Shown piece after piece: positions 8,281 to 17,399 of a DNA stretch of 60,093 bases. Position 1 is the stretch's first letter. Every line of letters starts with the position of its first letter. Location of the stretch: assembly GCA_903953055.1 (NCBI GenBank), contig CAJBIA010000069.1, forward strand, positions 1 to 60,093, given 5' to 3'. Under the pieces are notes generated by a model. It was not told where the DNA came from, made no database searches, and saw only the letters and a list, made by a program, of their open reading frames with translations. The translations under genes were made by a program, and so were the position numbers. This DNA is from an uncultured Methylophilaceae bacterium (lineage in GTDB: Bacteria; Pseudomonadota; Gammaproteobacteria; Burkholderiales; Methylophilaceae).

Positions 8281-9686
8281 TCACGCTTTGTCTCAAACCA
8301 AGCAAGTTTTTTCCGCAAGGTAACTACATGGCCGACAATAATCAAGCAAGGCGGCTTTAGCTGAGCAGAATTCACCAAACTTGCCAAATCACTTAAATCT
8401 CCGACAACAACTTTCTGCTTAGGTGTTGTACCTTGTTGAACAACCGCTGCCGGCGTGGTCGACTCCAACCCATGTTTAATCAATTGAAGACATATCTCCT
8501 CTAATCCAACTAGACCCATGTAAATTACCACCGTTTGATTAGGTCTCACCAAGGCAGGCCAGTCAAGCTCCACCAAATGCTTCTGCTGGTCGCCACTAGG
8601 TTTTAAATGGCCAGTAGTAAATATACAAGACTGAGCATAATCTCTATGGGTGAGCGGTATGCCAGCATAAGTAGAAACGCCATTCGCCGCAGTAATCCCA
8701 GGCACCACTTGAAATGGCACGTCATTTTCCATGAGAGTTTCGATTTCCTCGCCACCTCGTCCGAAAATGAATGGATCCCCACCTTTCAAACGCAAAACAC
8801 GTTTTCCTTCTTTGGCAAGCTGAACTAATAACGAATTAATTTCTTCCTGTGGCAATGTGTGCCTGTCTCGCGCCTTGCCAACATACATTAATTCAGCATC
8901 TCGGCGAACCAACTCCATCACTTCTTTACTAACCAACTTATCGTAAACACAAACATCACATTGTTGCATAAGTCTCAACGCCCGAAATGTAAGCAAATCA
9001 GGATCTCCAGGGCCACCGCCGACTAGATAAACTTCACCATGCTGTTTATTGTGATCCCCAGACTTAATCGCCTCAGTTAATGCAATTTCCGCAGCCTGCT
9101 CCTGTCCTGAAAAAAACAATTCAGCAACTGGCCCCTCAAAAATCCTTTCCCAAAAAATACGACGTGACTGAGTATCTAAAAATCTCGCTTTTACTAAATC
9201 TCGGAAGTCCCTTGCCAGGACGGCAAGTCGTCCATATGAAGCAGGAATCATCGTTTCAATTTTTGCACGAATTAATCTTGCTAAAACTGGGGCAGCCCCA
9301 TTGCTTGAAATTGCAATAACAACCGGCGAACGATCTACAATCGAAGGCATTGTGAAAGTACAAAGGGATGGAGCATCTACAACGTTCACTGGGATATTTT
9401 TTGTTATTGCCGCACTTGAAACCGCAGCATTTACAGTTTCATCATTAGTGGCTGCGATTACCAACATCGCTCCTGTCAATTGATTCGGCTCAAAATCTGC
9501 TTGGCAATACTGGATCTCACCAGAAATAACTTTCTCATTTAGGGCATTACATATTGCTGGTGCAACCACCACCACAAAAGCTTCTGCCCTAAGCAACATA
9601 GCAACTTTTCGCATTGCAACATCACCCCCGCCAACAACAACGCAGCGTGAGCCTTTAATTCTCATGAAAATAGGCAGGGACTCCAT
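8277..9686 (-). CDS. cysG: Siroheme synthase CysG (multifunctional)
   Basis: A 469-residue fusion like enterobacterial CysG. The N-terminal ~200 residues are the precorrin-2 dehydrogenase/sirohydrochlorin ferrochelatase half, with an NAD-binding VVVGGGDVAMRK motif near residue 16. The C-terminal half is the SAM-dependent uroporphyrinogen-III methyltransferase (VYLVGGGPGDPDLLTFRA, then GDPFIFGRGGEE). Together they convert uroporphyrinogen III to siroheme, the cofactor of sulfite and nitrite reductases. It lies 62 bases downstream of mutM on the same strand, with no obvious terminator between, so it may be read from the mutM operon or its own promoter. Confidence 0.95.
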   Translation of the reverse strand: MESLPIFMRIKGSRCVVVGGGDVAMRKVAMLLRAEAFVVVVAPAICNALNEKVISGEIQYCQADFEPNQLTGAMLVIAATNDETVNAAVSSAAITKNIPVNVVDAPSLCTFTMPSIVDRSPVVIAISSNGAAPVLARLIRAKIETMIPASYGRLAVLARDFRDLVKARFLDTQSRRIFWERIFEGPVAELFFSGQEQAAEIALTEAIKSGDHNKQHGEVYLVGGGPGDPDLLTFRALRLMQQCDVCVYDKLVSKEVMELVRRDAELMYVGKARDRHTLPQEEINSLLVQLAKEGKRVLRLKGGDPFIFGRGGEEIETLMENDVPFQVVPGITAANGVSTYAGIPLTHRDYAQSCIFTTGHLKPSGDQQKHLVELDWPALVRPNQTVVIYMGLVGLEEICLQLIKHGLESTTPAAVVQQGTTPKQKVVVGDLSDLASLVNSAQLKPPCLIIVGHVVTLRKKLAWFETKRD

Positions 9687-9748
9687 AACTACATTTTACC
9701 TCTGATTTTATTCAAGTTTATTTAAATAGGTCTTGAAATGAGGGCAGC

Positions 9749-10585
9749 TTAAGCCTGGCAGCAAGGGCAATAGAAAGTTGATCGCTGACCTTGTTTGATC
9801 CTACTGATCGGTGCACCACATTCTCGACATGGAGCATCAGTTCGCCCGTATACAAAATAAGTCTGCTGAAAATAACCAGGATTACCATCAGCCCCAAAAA
9901 AATCACGTAGGCTACTTCCCCCCGCTTCAATAGCAGCAGTAAGTGTTGCCTTAATCTCACGAACTAGACTTTCACATTTAGAAAAGCTTACTTTATTAGC
10001 TGAAGTTTTAGGATTTATTTTGGCGCGAAATAAAGATTCACTCGCATAAATATTTCCGACACCAACCACTAAATGACTATCCATAATGACCGTTTTAATC
10101 GCAACACTGCGACTGCGGAGTTGTTGATATAAATAATCAGCAGTGAAACTTGTATCAAGCGGCTCAACGCCCAGCGTTTTCATCAAGGGATGAGCCCCCA
10201 CACTCTCATTAGCATCCACCCACAAAACTGCTCCAAACCTACGAGGGTCTCTTAATCGAAGCACTTGCCCGCCAAGAAAGCAAATATCGAAATGATCATG
10301 TTTTGCAGCAGTTTCATCTTGAGCCAACAAACAAATTCGTCCCGACATCCCAAGATGCAAAATCAAAGTGCCAATAAGAATGTCGTTAGCATCATTAAAT
10401 TCCGCCAATATATACTTAGCTCGGCGCGTTAATCGAGATAGCCTGCTATTAGGGAGAGTGTCTACAAGAAGCCTAGGAATTGGCCAACGTAAACTAGGAC
10501 GCCGAATATTAACCTGACTAACCGTTAGTCCGATTAGCGGGGCGATACCCCGCATGGTTGTCTCAACTTCAGGTAATTCTGGCAA
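9749..10585 (-). CDS. mutM: Formamidopyrimidine-DNA glycosylase MutM
   Basis: A 278-residue Fpg/MutM glycosylase-AP lyase that removes oxidised purines such as 8-oxoguanine. Pro2 (nucleophile) and Glu3 are present in MPELPEVE, Lys57 in RAKYIL fits the conserved lysine, and the C-terminus is a four-cysteine zinc finger (CRECG...CPCC). It starts 3 bases after the DUF4340 gene, so it is the last member of the Gld-type transporter operon. No functional link between the repair enzyme and the transporter is evident; the pairing may simply be inherited gene order. Confidence 0.95.
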   Translation of the reverse strand: MPELPEVETTMRGIAPLIGLTVSQVNIRRPSLRWPIPRLLVDTLPNSRLSRLTRRAKYILAEFNDANDILIGTLILHLGMSGRICLLAQDETAAKHDHFDICFLGGQVLRLRDPRRFGAVLWVDANESVGAHPLMKTLGVEPLDTSFTADYLYQQLRSRSVAIKTVIMDSHLVVGVGNIYASESLFRAKINPKTSANKVSFSKCESLVREIKATLTAAIEAGGSSLRDFFGADGNPGYFQQTYFVYGRTDAPCRECGAPISRIKQGQRSTFYCPCCQA

Positions 10586-10588
10586 GAA

Positions 10589-11473
10589 TTACTTACCAAG
10601 ATTGATAGGCGGATTCAACAACGTAAACCCAATGTCGGGTGGCACATGATACATCAGACCTTCATCCGGACGGCCTAACAATAACTCCGGAGACTCCTGA
10701 ATTTTATCAAAGTGCACTTTACGACCATCACTTAACTTAACTTCAAAGGATGGGTAGTTAATCTTACGATCGGGGGTATATGTTTCAACACGCTGCACAC
10801 TCATATTCCGCCAATAAGAGTCAAACCATTCATTCATATCATTTTGTGTTGGTTTAGCTTTTGGAACAGACACATTCCATTTGCCATCTACTAAGTCAAC
10901 ATTTAAGCGGACATCTTCCCATTGCTCCAAATGAGTAAAATCAAATCCCGTAATTTTCTTTTGCTCATCAGGTTTAAATGGATTCTTATCTAAAAATTCT
11001 TCAACTGGTGACTGAGCATTTTCTGCGTAGCTCACTGGCAACAAATAAACATAGTTTTGGTGAGCAACATATTGTTCCGATGTCACAGGATTAAATGTAC
11101 CAAAGGTAAAGTCTTCATTATCAAATTTAAGCTTTAATTTAGGCTGATCCAACCCAAATTGAGCCAAATCTGTTGTTGCAAATTTTTCTGTGCTTTTTGC
11201 CGCCAACAACGATAAGACACGCAACACCAACATTTGATCAGCACGAGCCTTGTATGGCTTAACGATAAACCAATATCCATCAATTTTTTCAAATGCTACT
11301 GGGGCTTTTGCAGGAAACTCAACACTGATTTTAGAAAAAGATCCTAGTTTCAACGTTGAAACTTCATAAACTGTTTCCTTAACGACTTCCTGCTGTGGAC
11401 GAAATTTAAGGAAGGCAACAATGCCCAATACCAGCACCAAAAGCAAACCATTAACCAACCAACGTGACTTCAT
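10589..11473 (-). CDS. DUF4340 domain protein linked to Gld-type ABC transporter
   Basis: A 294-residue protein with one N-terminal membrane anchor (about residues 6-24, WLVNGLLLVLVLGIVAFLKF) and a large extracytoplasmic part matching DUF4340. Such proteins are repeatedly encoded beside GldG-like subunits and are thought to be accessory parts of these ABC systems, without a defined activity. The gene lies 32 bases downstream of the GldG-like gene and 3 bases upstream of mutM. The periplasmic domain contains many short beta-type segments but no catalytic motif I recognise. Confidence 0.8.
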   Translation of the reverse strand: MKSRWLVNGLLLVLVLGIVAFLKFRPQQEVVKETVYEVSTLKLGSFSKISVEFPAKAPVAFEKIDGYWFIVKPYKARADQMLVLRVLSLLAAKSTEKFATTDLAQFGLDQPKLKLKFDNEDFTFGTFNPVTSEQYVAHQNYVYLLPVSYAENAQSPVEEFLDKNPFKPDEQKKITGFDFTHLEQWEDVRLNVDLVDGKWNVSVPKAKPTQNDMNEWFDSYWRNMSVQRVETYTPDRKINYPSFEVKLSDGRKVHFDKIQESPELLLGRPDEGLMYHVPPDIGFTLLNPPINLGK

Positions 11474-11505
11474 TCTCGAATCCTTTAACTCATAAGCTCT
11501 ATCAA

Positions 11506-12924
11506 CTAAGCTTTACGACGTTTCCACCACAACATCACCCCGGCTAACAATAACGCTAAGGGAATAATGACTTGGAATAATCCAAATGAAACACCAAAAA
11601 TCGGCATAAATACGATAAGGGCCCAAATATGGCCCCAGCCATGCTGTGGAATCGTCACATTCATATCCTTAAGGGGCTTAGGCTGAATTGTTATCAAACT
11701 GTCATCTCCCGCTAGCCAGTTCACTATATTCACACCCAAATCAAGATTTGATTCGCTGGTGATGTGCGTGTTTGAAAGAAAGTTAGCGTTTCCCACCACC
11801 ACAATACGTTGACCTCTCTTACCATATTTGCGCTCTAACGCCACAGCAATATTAATCGGACCATGCACATCTTCTTTTTCATCAAATACAGCTTTGCTTG
11901 CTTTTGATTCTAATTCTTTTGGATTATTTTCGAGCCATCCATTAGGGGCAACATCAATAATATTGCTAACTTGCCAACCATTATCATCTGTACCTTGAGC
12001 GCTAATTTTCCTTGCCTCTGGAAACATAGTACGTAACATAAAGTTTTTAGTAATCGCGTGATCACCATATTGGCTTGCAAAAGCAAACTTTGGATCAACC
12101 CCATAATCAGCTGCTGATCCATCAATCACCATACCTTTAGACACCTCTAAGCCAATGTATTTGCCAATTTCATCAAGTCCGTGCAAATTATTGTCATCTA
12201 GCAACCAAAGTAAGTTTCCGCCATTATCAAGGTAAGTTTTAATTTTCTGGACTTCGACAGCGCCCACATTTACTTGAGGGCTAGCAATAACAAGCATCGA
12301 ACCAGTCATCGGCACACCTTGAGCGATTGTTAAATCAGGATTGAATAATTTAAATCCTTTCTTTTGAAGCTGCTCACCAAATCCACCAAGATCATTATCT
12401 TTAACTCCAATCAAATTACGCTCACTATGGCCATCAAGGTACATTACTGGCTTCTCATGACTTCGTGACAAGCGAACTAATAAATTGGTCATTTCTTGTT
12501 CTGCGTATGGCGGCAATAAATGCTCACTTCGTTTTTGATATTCAACAACTAATTCGCCTTCTGCTTTGATGCCAGCATCTTGTGCCAATTTAGGTTTTTC
12601 TGCAGGACTAACGAAAGAAACATGGATATCTGGTTTAGTACGTTGGAATCGTGAGATAAAGTCACGAACCCCTTTACGATAATTTTCACCGTGGGCTGTA
12701 TTATCTTCTGAGGCAAAAACCGTTACATTCACTTCCCCCTTCATTTGTTTAAGGACATTAATACTACCCTCTGTCAAAATATTCCGATTACTTTGGGTGA
12801 TATCACGCGATAGATGATATTCATGGCTTAAATAACCAATCAAACAAACCAAAACCAAAAATAAAATAACGAAAAAACTATTTTGCATCAGAAGTTGCAA
12901 GCGTAGCTTGTGATTAATTTTCAT
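11506..12924 (-). CDS. GldG-like auxiliary subunit of ABC transporter
   Basis: About 472 residues: an N-terminal membrane segment (QNSFFVILFLVLVCLIGYL), a long periplasmic region of the GldG/ABC-2 auxiliary type, and C-terminal membrane segments ending in WWKRRKA. The domain includes a LLWLLDDNNLHGLDEIG region typical of the family. The frame runs back to an ATG at 12960, overlapping the permease gene by 23 bases; the ATG at 12924, just after the permease stop, was preferred because the protein then starts with a normal MKINHK n-region. GldG proteins pair with GldF permeases; in Bacteroidetes they support gliding, but elsewhere their cargo is unknown. Confidence 0.8.
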   Translation of the reverse strand: MKINHKLRLQLLMQNSFFVILFLVLVCLIGYLSHEYHLSRDITQSNRNILTEGSINVLKQMKGEVNVTVFASEDNTAHGENYRKGVRDFISRFQRTKPDIHVSFVSPAEKPKLAQDAGIKAEGELVVEYQKRSEHLLPPYAEQEMTNLLVRLSRSHEKPVMYLDGHSERNLIGVKDNDLGGFGEQLQKKGFKLFNPDLTIAQGVPMTGSMLVIASPQVNVGAVEVQKIKTYLDNGGNLLWLLDDNNLHGLDEIGKYIGLEVSKGMVIDGSAADYGVDPKFAFASQYGDHAITKNFMLRTMFPEARKISAQGTDDNGWQVSNIIDVAPNGWLENNPKELESKASKAVFDEKEDVHGPINIAVALERKYGKRGQRIVVVGNANFLSNTHITSESNLDLGVNIVNWLAGDDSLITIQPKPLKDMNVTIPQHGWGHIWALIVFMPIFGVSFGLFQVIIPLALLLAGVMLWWKRRKA

Positions 12925-12937
12925 AAGTTGTACCCGA

Positions 12938-13684
12938 TTAGCCACGAAGACGGTCAGCATCTAAGCGACGCACCGTTAAAGTTAAAAATGTCACAATAAA
13001 CAATAAAAAGTATGCAATATCAGCTGTGTCAATCAAACCTCGGGCGAATGGCTGAAAGTGATGCATTAATGATAAGTAATTGATCACGCTAGCTTCATCA
13101 CCAGTTAAAAAACGATCAACGATCAATAATCCGAATAAAGCAATAAAAGTAATAATTGCAGCGACGACTGGCTGAGCAGTTAAACTTGAGAAATATAGAC
13201 CCATTGCTGAAAAACTAGCCACAAGAAGCCACAATCCAAGCACGTTAGAAAACAAGTAGCCAATGTCAATGTCCGCCCATACGTTTAATGTACAAAGCAT
13301 CACAGCAATCATGGCAACCAAAATGCTTAGAAAAGAAACCAGGCCAATAAATTTACCAAGAACAATTTCAGACAAAGAAATTGGTGCACTAAACAAGAAA
13401 GTCAAAGTATTGCTTCTTCGCTCTTCACTAATTAATCGCATCGAGAGTAAAGGTACAGAAAACAACATCACGAAAGATGCTAAGCCAAATACACTTTGCC
13501 CAATAAACATTGTTACACCCGTCCGCTCCGCTGGACGAATGGCTCCAGACATTACCTCGAAGTACTCATTGACCCCATTTAAAAAATAAGTACCGAATGC
13601 AAACTGCAACAAGGCCAAAATCACCCAGCCCATAGGCGATGCGAATACGCTATTAAGCTCTTTTCTTGCGACTTTTAAAATCAT
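12938..13684 (-). CDS. GldF-like ABC transporter permease
   Basis: A 248-residue inner-membrane ABC-2-type permease with about six hydrophobic segments. It starts MILKVARKELNSVFASPMGW, the usual opening of this family, in which a cytoplasmic amphipathic helix precedes TM1. It lies between the ATPase gene (35 bases upstream) and the GldG-like gene (13 bases downstream), completing a three-part exporter. The transported substrate cannot be deduced from the sequence. Confidence 0.88.
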   Translation of the reverse strand: MILKVARKELNSVFASPMGWVILALLQFAFGTYFLNGVNEYFEVMSGAIRPAERTGVTMFIGQSVFGLASFVMLFSVPLLSMRLISEERRSNTLTFLFSAPISLSEIVLGKFIGLVSFLSILVAMIAVMLCTLNVWADIDIGYLFSNVLGLWLLVASFSAMGLYFSSLTAQPVVAAIITFIALFGLLIVDRFLTGDEASVINYLSLMHHFQPFARGLIDTADIAYFLLFIVTFLTLTVRRLDADRLRG

Positions 13685-13719
13685 GACTTTTACTTTCTAA
13701 AAATTCTACTTAAGGGTGC

Positions 13720-14652
13720 TTACGCTGCAACGTCTTGATAAGTCAATTGAACGAACACATCTTCAAGGCTAGTTTGGTCTGGATTGATTTGATGCAAACC
13801 CCATCCTTTCGAAACTGCAACTTGCGCCAACATCTCAGCTGGCATTTGACCGGCGGTATAACGCACCCTTAATAGTCCATTTGGCAAGGCTTCAACTGAC
13901 TCAACACCTGCCAATCCTAGCAACTCATCATGTGATGGCGGATTATTCAAACCTATTAATAGTTTATTGCCATGGCGTTGTTTCTTAAGAACATCAATCG
14001 AACCATTAAATACCAACTTACCTTTGTCAATAATTTGTACGTGATCACAAATCATTTCCACTTCAGGCAAAATATGCGTGGAAAGAATCACGCTATGTTC
14101 TCCCCCAAGCTCTTTAATTAAAGCTCGAATATCACGAATTTGAATCGGATCCAGACCAACGGTTGGCTCATCTAGAATGACCACCATTGGATTATGAATA
14201 ATCGCTTGGGCGATTCCAACCCGCTGTTGATAGCCTTTAGACAAGTTTTCAATCAAACGCTTACTCATTTCGGTCAAGCCACAGCGTTCTTTCGCCCGCT
14301 GGACTGCAGCTCTGATGTGTTTAGCGCTAACCCCATGTAAACGCGCAGCAATTGCCAAAAATTCGTCGACTGTAAATTCACGATAAAGCGGGGGGGTTTC
14401 TGGCAAATACCCAATCAGTGCTTTAGCTTCTTTTGGATTTTCTATCATATCCACACCACAAATTTTAACGCTTCCATTACTAGGTGCTAAGTTGCCTGTA
14501 AGCATTTTCATAGTGGTTGATTTTCCTGCACCATTGGGCCCAAGAAAACCAAGCACTTCACCTTTGCTCAGGGTGAAACTAACATCACTGACCGCCTCAC
14601 GGCCGCCATAGAGACGCGTTAAATTACTCGCTTCAACTGTTAAAATAGTCAT
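13720..14652 (-). CDS. GldA-like ABC transporter ATP-binding protein
   Basis: A 310-residue ABC ATPase. Walker A is GPNGAGKST at 38-46, the signature is LSKGYQQRVGIAQA, and Walker B is VVILDEPTVGLD followed by the H-loop (STHILPEVE). The C-terminal ~90 residues are the extension seen in ABC-2 export ATPases. It is the first gene of the minus-strand operon with the permease, GldG-like, DUF4340 and mutM genes. Upstream lies a terminator-like hairpin (14721-14753) and a minus-strand promoter (14841-14869), so expression may be attenuated. Confidence 0.9.
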   Translation of the reverse strand: MTILTVEASNLTRLYGGREAVSDVSFTLSKGEVLGFLGPNGAGKSTTMKMLTGNLAPSNGSVKICGVDMIENPKEAKALIGYLPETPPLYREFTVDEFLAIAARLHGVSAKHIRAAVQRAKERCGLTEMSKRLIENLSKGYQQRVGIAQAIIHNPMVVILDEPTVGLDPIQIRDIRALIKELGGEHSVILSTHILPEVEMICDHVQIIDKGKLVFNGSIDVLKKQRHGNKLLIGLNNPPSHDELLGLAGVESVEALPNGLLRVRYTAGQMPAEMLAQVAVSKGWGLHQINPDQTSLEDVFVQLTYQDVAA

Positions 14653-14720
14653 AAAAAATTAAGGCTCCACATTGCTTGGCAAGGCCAAATCAAAAGCTAA
14701 ACTCGAAGGCATGTTAAATT

Positions 14721-14753
14721 AAAAAAACGCCCGACACTTGTCAAGCGCCAGGC
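14721..14753 (-). terminator. Intrinsic terminator between minus-strand promoter and ATPase gene
   Basis: The minus-strand RNA folds GCCTGGCGCTTG against CAAGTGTCGGGC (with several G-U pairs) and is followed by GTTTTTTT. No annotated minus-strand gene lies upstream, so it ends either a small RNA or an attenuated leader. Confidence 0.6.
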
Positions 14754-14804
14754 AATCAATGAATGATATTTTAATAACAATTTTAATCTTTGAAACATGT
14801 CCTA

Positions 14805-14832
14805 TTGGAAAGTTTCAATTAAAAAGCTATAG
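14805..14832 (+). promoter_or_regulatory. Candidate promoter of the TPR-lolB-ispE operon
   Basis: TTGGAA (14805-14810), a 16-base spacer and TATAGT (14827-14832) give a plausible sigma-70 promoter about 92 bases before the TPR start. It lies inside the divergent minus-strand transcript proposed at 14721-14834, so the two promoters may interfere. Confidence 0.45.
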
Positions 14833-14924
14833 TCAGCTCTCATTATGGATGAACTTGCCTAAGGTGTCACGGACTAAGGAGTATGTAGTTCACTCAAAAT
14901 CAGCCATGAAAACAACTTTACACA

Positions 14925-16679
14925 ATGCAAAAAAAATCGAAAAACTTGTTACCCATTAAAAAAAATCTATTAGTTGCCGCAATTGCATTTGGCTTTAGCT
15001 GCTTAACAAGCGCGCCTAAGGCGTTTGCCGAAGAAGCTTCCAACCCGGAAATTAAATTAGAATCACAAGGTCAGTTTAATGCTGAATTTGTGTTTCGATA
15101 TTTAACAGCCGAAATTGCAGGACAAAGAGGTGAACTTGGCCTCTCAACAAAACTATTTTTTGAATTGGCCAAATCAACCCGAGACGTTAGATTGGCAGAA
15201 AGAGCAGCCAAAGTAGCAATTTATAGTAAAAATCCCCAAGCAGCCTTAGAAACAACGAGGCTTTGGGTTGAGTTAGATGCGAACTCAACGGATGCAAAAC
15301 AAGCTGCCACGCAGATTTATTTGATGAATGGTGATTTAATTGCTGCAAAACCATTAATCCAACAACTGCTTGAAAAAGAAGAAACTCGTGCAAATGGTTT
15401 TTTATATTTAAATAACCTGTTATCACATCAATCGAACAAGAACGCTGTCTTACAATTAGTGCAAGAATTAGCAGCCCCTTATTCACACTTGGCGGAAGCT
15501 CACTTCACCATTGGCCAAGCTGCATTTCAAGCAGACAATCAAGAGCTTGCGCTTAGTGAAATTAAGCGCGCAAATCAATTACATCCTCATTGGGAAATGG
15601 GAGCAATTCAACAAGCAGATATTTTGTTTACCATTTCTCCAAACCAAGCAATTGATTTCTACCGAAGCTTTTTGACTGACAATCCAAACGCAAATGATGC
15701 TCGATTAAACTTAAGTCGCATGTTGATAAAACAATTGCGTTTTAATGAAACAAAGCCTGAGCTTGTGAAATTATCTAAACTTTCTAATAGCAACCCAGAA
15801 ATTTTAGTGGTTGTTGGCTTAATGTCGGTTCAAATTAATGAATTTGGCGATGCAGAAAAGTATTTTAAACAAGCATTAAGTTCTAATATTAAACATAAGG
15901 ATCCTATTTACATATATCTAGGTCAAATTGCTGAAAAAAATAAAAATGATACAGAGGCCATTAATTGGTATAGCCAAGTCCAACAATCTGAACCAAACGC
16001 ACTCCCCCAGCAAACGGACCACTATTTAGATGCCAAACTTAGCATCGCTAATGTGATATCACGCAATCAAGGATCTGATGCTGCCATCAAAATGCTTGAT
16101 GAGTTAGAAAACTTGAATAACATAGAATTAGCTCAAGTGATTTCAGCACAAGCGAATTTATTGGCACAAAGCAAACGCTTTCAAGAGTCCTACGAGCTTT
16201 TAAGCAAAGCGGTTGCGAACATGCCAGATTCATCGGAATTAATTTACGACTTAGCGATGTCAGCTGAGCGTGTAAATCAATTTACGGTGTTAGAAACACA
16301 ATTACGAACGCTTATCAAAATTAAACCTTCCTTTGCTCAAGCATACAACGCTCTAGGATATTCATTCGCAGACCGAAACATTAAGCTGGAAGAAGCAAAC
16401 AAGCTCATTAGTAAAGCATTAGAACTAAGCCCAGGCGACCATTACATTTTGGATAGTATGGGATGGGTGCAATATAAATTAGGCAATCTAGAAAAAGCTT
16501 TTGAATACTTGAATAAAGCATATAACCTTCAAAATGATAGTGAAATAGCGGCTCATTTAGGCGAGGTGCTCTGGAAACAAGGCAAACAAAATGAAGCATC
16601 CAAGTTATGGGAAGATGCGTTAAAAACCAGCCCGGAAAATGAAGTGCTGGTCAAAACAATCAAAAAATTCAAATACTAA
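14925..16679 (+). CDS. Exported tetratricopeptide repeat protein upstream of lolB
   Basis: A 584-residue protein with a signal peptide (residues ~1-35, cleavage near AFAEEAS) followed by many TPR-type helical repeats from about residue 60 to the end (e.g. AYNALGYSFADRN, YILDSMGWVQYKLGN). It should be periplasmic or outer-membrane associated and act as a protein-binding scaffold. A TPR gene directly before lolB is a conserved betaproteobacterial arrangement, and only 21 bases separate it from the chosen lolB start. An ATG at 14906 opens a 17-codon frame that overlaps this start out of frame; the main start was kept because of the signal peptide. Confidence 0.85.
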   Translation: MQKKSKNLLPIKKNLLVAAIAFGFSCLTSAPKAFAEEASNPEIKLESQGQFNAEFVFRYLTAEIAGQRGELGLSTKLFFELAKSTRDVRLAERAAKVAIYSKNPQAALETTRLWVELDANSTDAKQAATQIYLMNGDLIAAKPLIQQLLEKEETRANGFLYLNNLLSHQSNKNAVLQLVQELAAPYSHLAEAHFTIGQAAFQADNQELALSEIKRANQLHPHWEMGAIQQADILFTISPNQAIDFYRSFLTDNPNANDARLNLSRMLIKQLRFNETKPELVKLSKLSNSNPEILVVVGLMSVQINEFGDAEKYFKQALSSNIKHKDPIYIYLGQIAEKNKNDTEAINWYSQVQQSEPNALPQQTDHYLDAKLSIANVISRNQGSDAAIKMLDELENLNNIELAQVISAQANLLAQSKRFQESYELLSKAVANMPDSSELIYDLAMSAERVNQFTVLETQLRTLIKIKPSFAQAYNALGYSFADRNIKLEEANKLISKALELSPGDHYILDSMGWVQYKLGNLEKAFEYLNKAYNLQNDSEIAAHLGEVLWKQGKQNEASKLWEDALKTSPENEVLVKTIKKFKY

Positions 16680-16700
16680 GCATCGAGGATGCAATCCTTA

Positions 16701-17390
16701 ATGAAAATAAATAAGAAATGTTGCTTGGGCATTTATTTGTTAATTATTGGGCTGCTAGCAACTGGCTGTTCTACCGTCAGCACAACACCTTCTGGCGAGT
16801 CTCCTCACCAAGCGATAATTGAATCTCAGACCATCCCCGCTGAAGCACAACAGCATCAAGCAGAAATTGCCAGGATAACTAATTTTAAGATTAAGGGCCG
16901 AATGGGAGTCCAAATTGAAAACCATGGTGTTTCAGGCAACATTCATTGGAAGCACTCTAATGATAACGACATCATTGATTTAATCTCCCCATTCGGTAAT
17001 AAAATCGCCGACATCGTAAAAAATGATACTGGGGTGAGTTTAACTACAAAAGATGGAAAAACTTTAAAAGCACCGGATGTAGAAAGCTTAACGGAGCTTA
17101 CTCTCGGATGGAGATTGCCGCTTGCCAAACTATCAGACTGGATAATAGGACGCCCCGGAAAAGGAGTTGTAACCTCTTATACTTTTGACGAAAAAGGCAA
17201 CCTAAGTAAATTCAGCGAAGATGGCTGGGAAATTAGCTACATGCAATATCAAAATGAAATTCAACCAATTTTGCCAAGCAAGATTAATCTTAGCAATCCA
17301 AAAATGAACGTCAGAATTGTTATTGAAAATTGGGATACATCACTAGATCCATCAACGGCACAAGAAAATAACGTCTCAAAGAAGCCATAA
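16701..17390 (+). CDS. lolB: Outer-membrane lipoprotein receptor LolB
   Basis: A 229-residue lipoprotein that accepts lipoproteins from LolA and inserts them into the outer membrane. A lipobox LLATGC places the lipidated Cys at residue 23, followed by the LolB fold with the NFKIKGRMGVQ and ISPFGNKIADI stretches. An ATG at 16689 is also in frame but its GAGG abuts the codon with no spacing, so the ATG at 16701 is preferred. It lies between the TPR gene and ispE in one operon (9 bases to ispE), as in many beta- and gammaproteobacteria. Confidence 0.9.
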   Translation: MKINKKCCLGIYLLIIGLLATGCSTVSTTPSGESPHQAIIESQTIPAEAQQHQAEIARITNFKIKGRMGVQIENHGVSGNIHWKHSNDNDIIDLISPFGNKIADIVKNDTGVSLTTKDGKTLKAPDVESLTELTLGWRLPLAKLSDWIIGRPGKGVVTSYTFDEKGNLSKFSEDGWEISYMQYQNEIQPILPSKINLSNPKMNVRIVIENWDTSLDPSTAQENNVSKKP

Positions 17391-17399
17391 AATATAGTC

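Larger units (their letters stand above)
14721..14834 (-). ncRNA. Candidate small RNA or attenuated leader upstream of the Gld-type operon
   Basis: On the minus strand, GTGACA (14864-14869), a 17-base spacer and CATAAT (14841-14846) form a good sigma-70 promoter, each hexamer 5/6. About 80 bases after the predicted start is a fully paired 25-base hairpin (14729-14753, with G-U pairs) followed by seven T. The intervening RNA holds a second hairpin with TTGAAAC/GTTTCAA arms at 14790-14818. The product would be about 114 nt. It could be a free-standing small RNA or an attenuator in the leader of the ATPase gene at 14652. No known RNA family is recognised; this is inference from promoter plus terminator. 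Confidence 0.4.

Noticed and set aside
9687-9748. A terminator between mutM and cysG
   Set aside because: The gap is AT-rich without a GC-containing stem, so none is called.
10589-14652. A gliding-motility machine
   Set aside because: Only the ABC-type subunits and DUF4340 are present; no other gliding genes occur, so gliding is not claimed.
14738-14959. A 73-codon plus-strand frame before the TPR gene, including an ATG at 14906
   Set aside because: It overlaps the TPR start out of frame and resembles no protein; the 17-codon part from 14906 could be a leader peptide but lacks a spaced ribosome-binding site.
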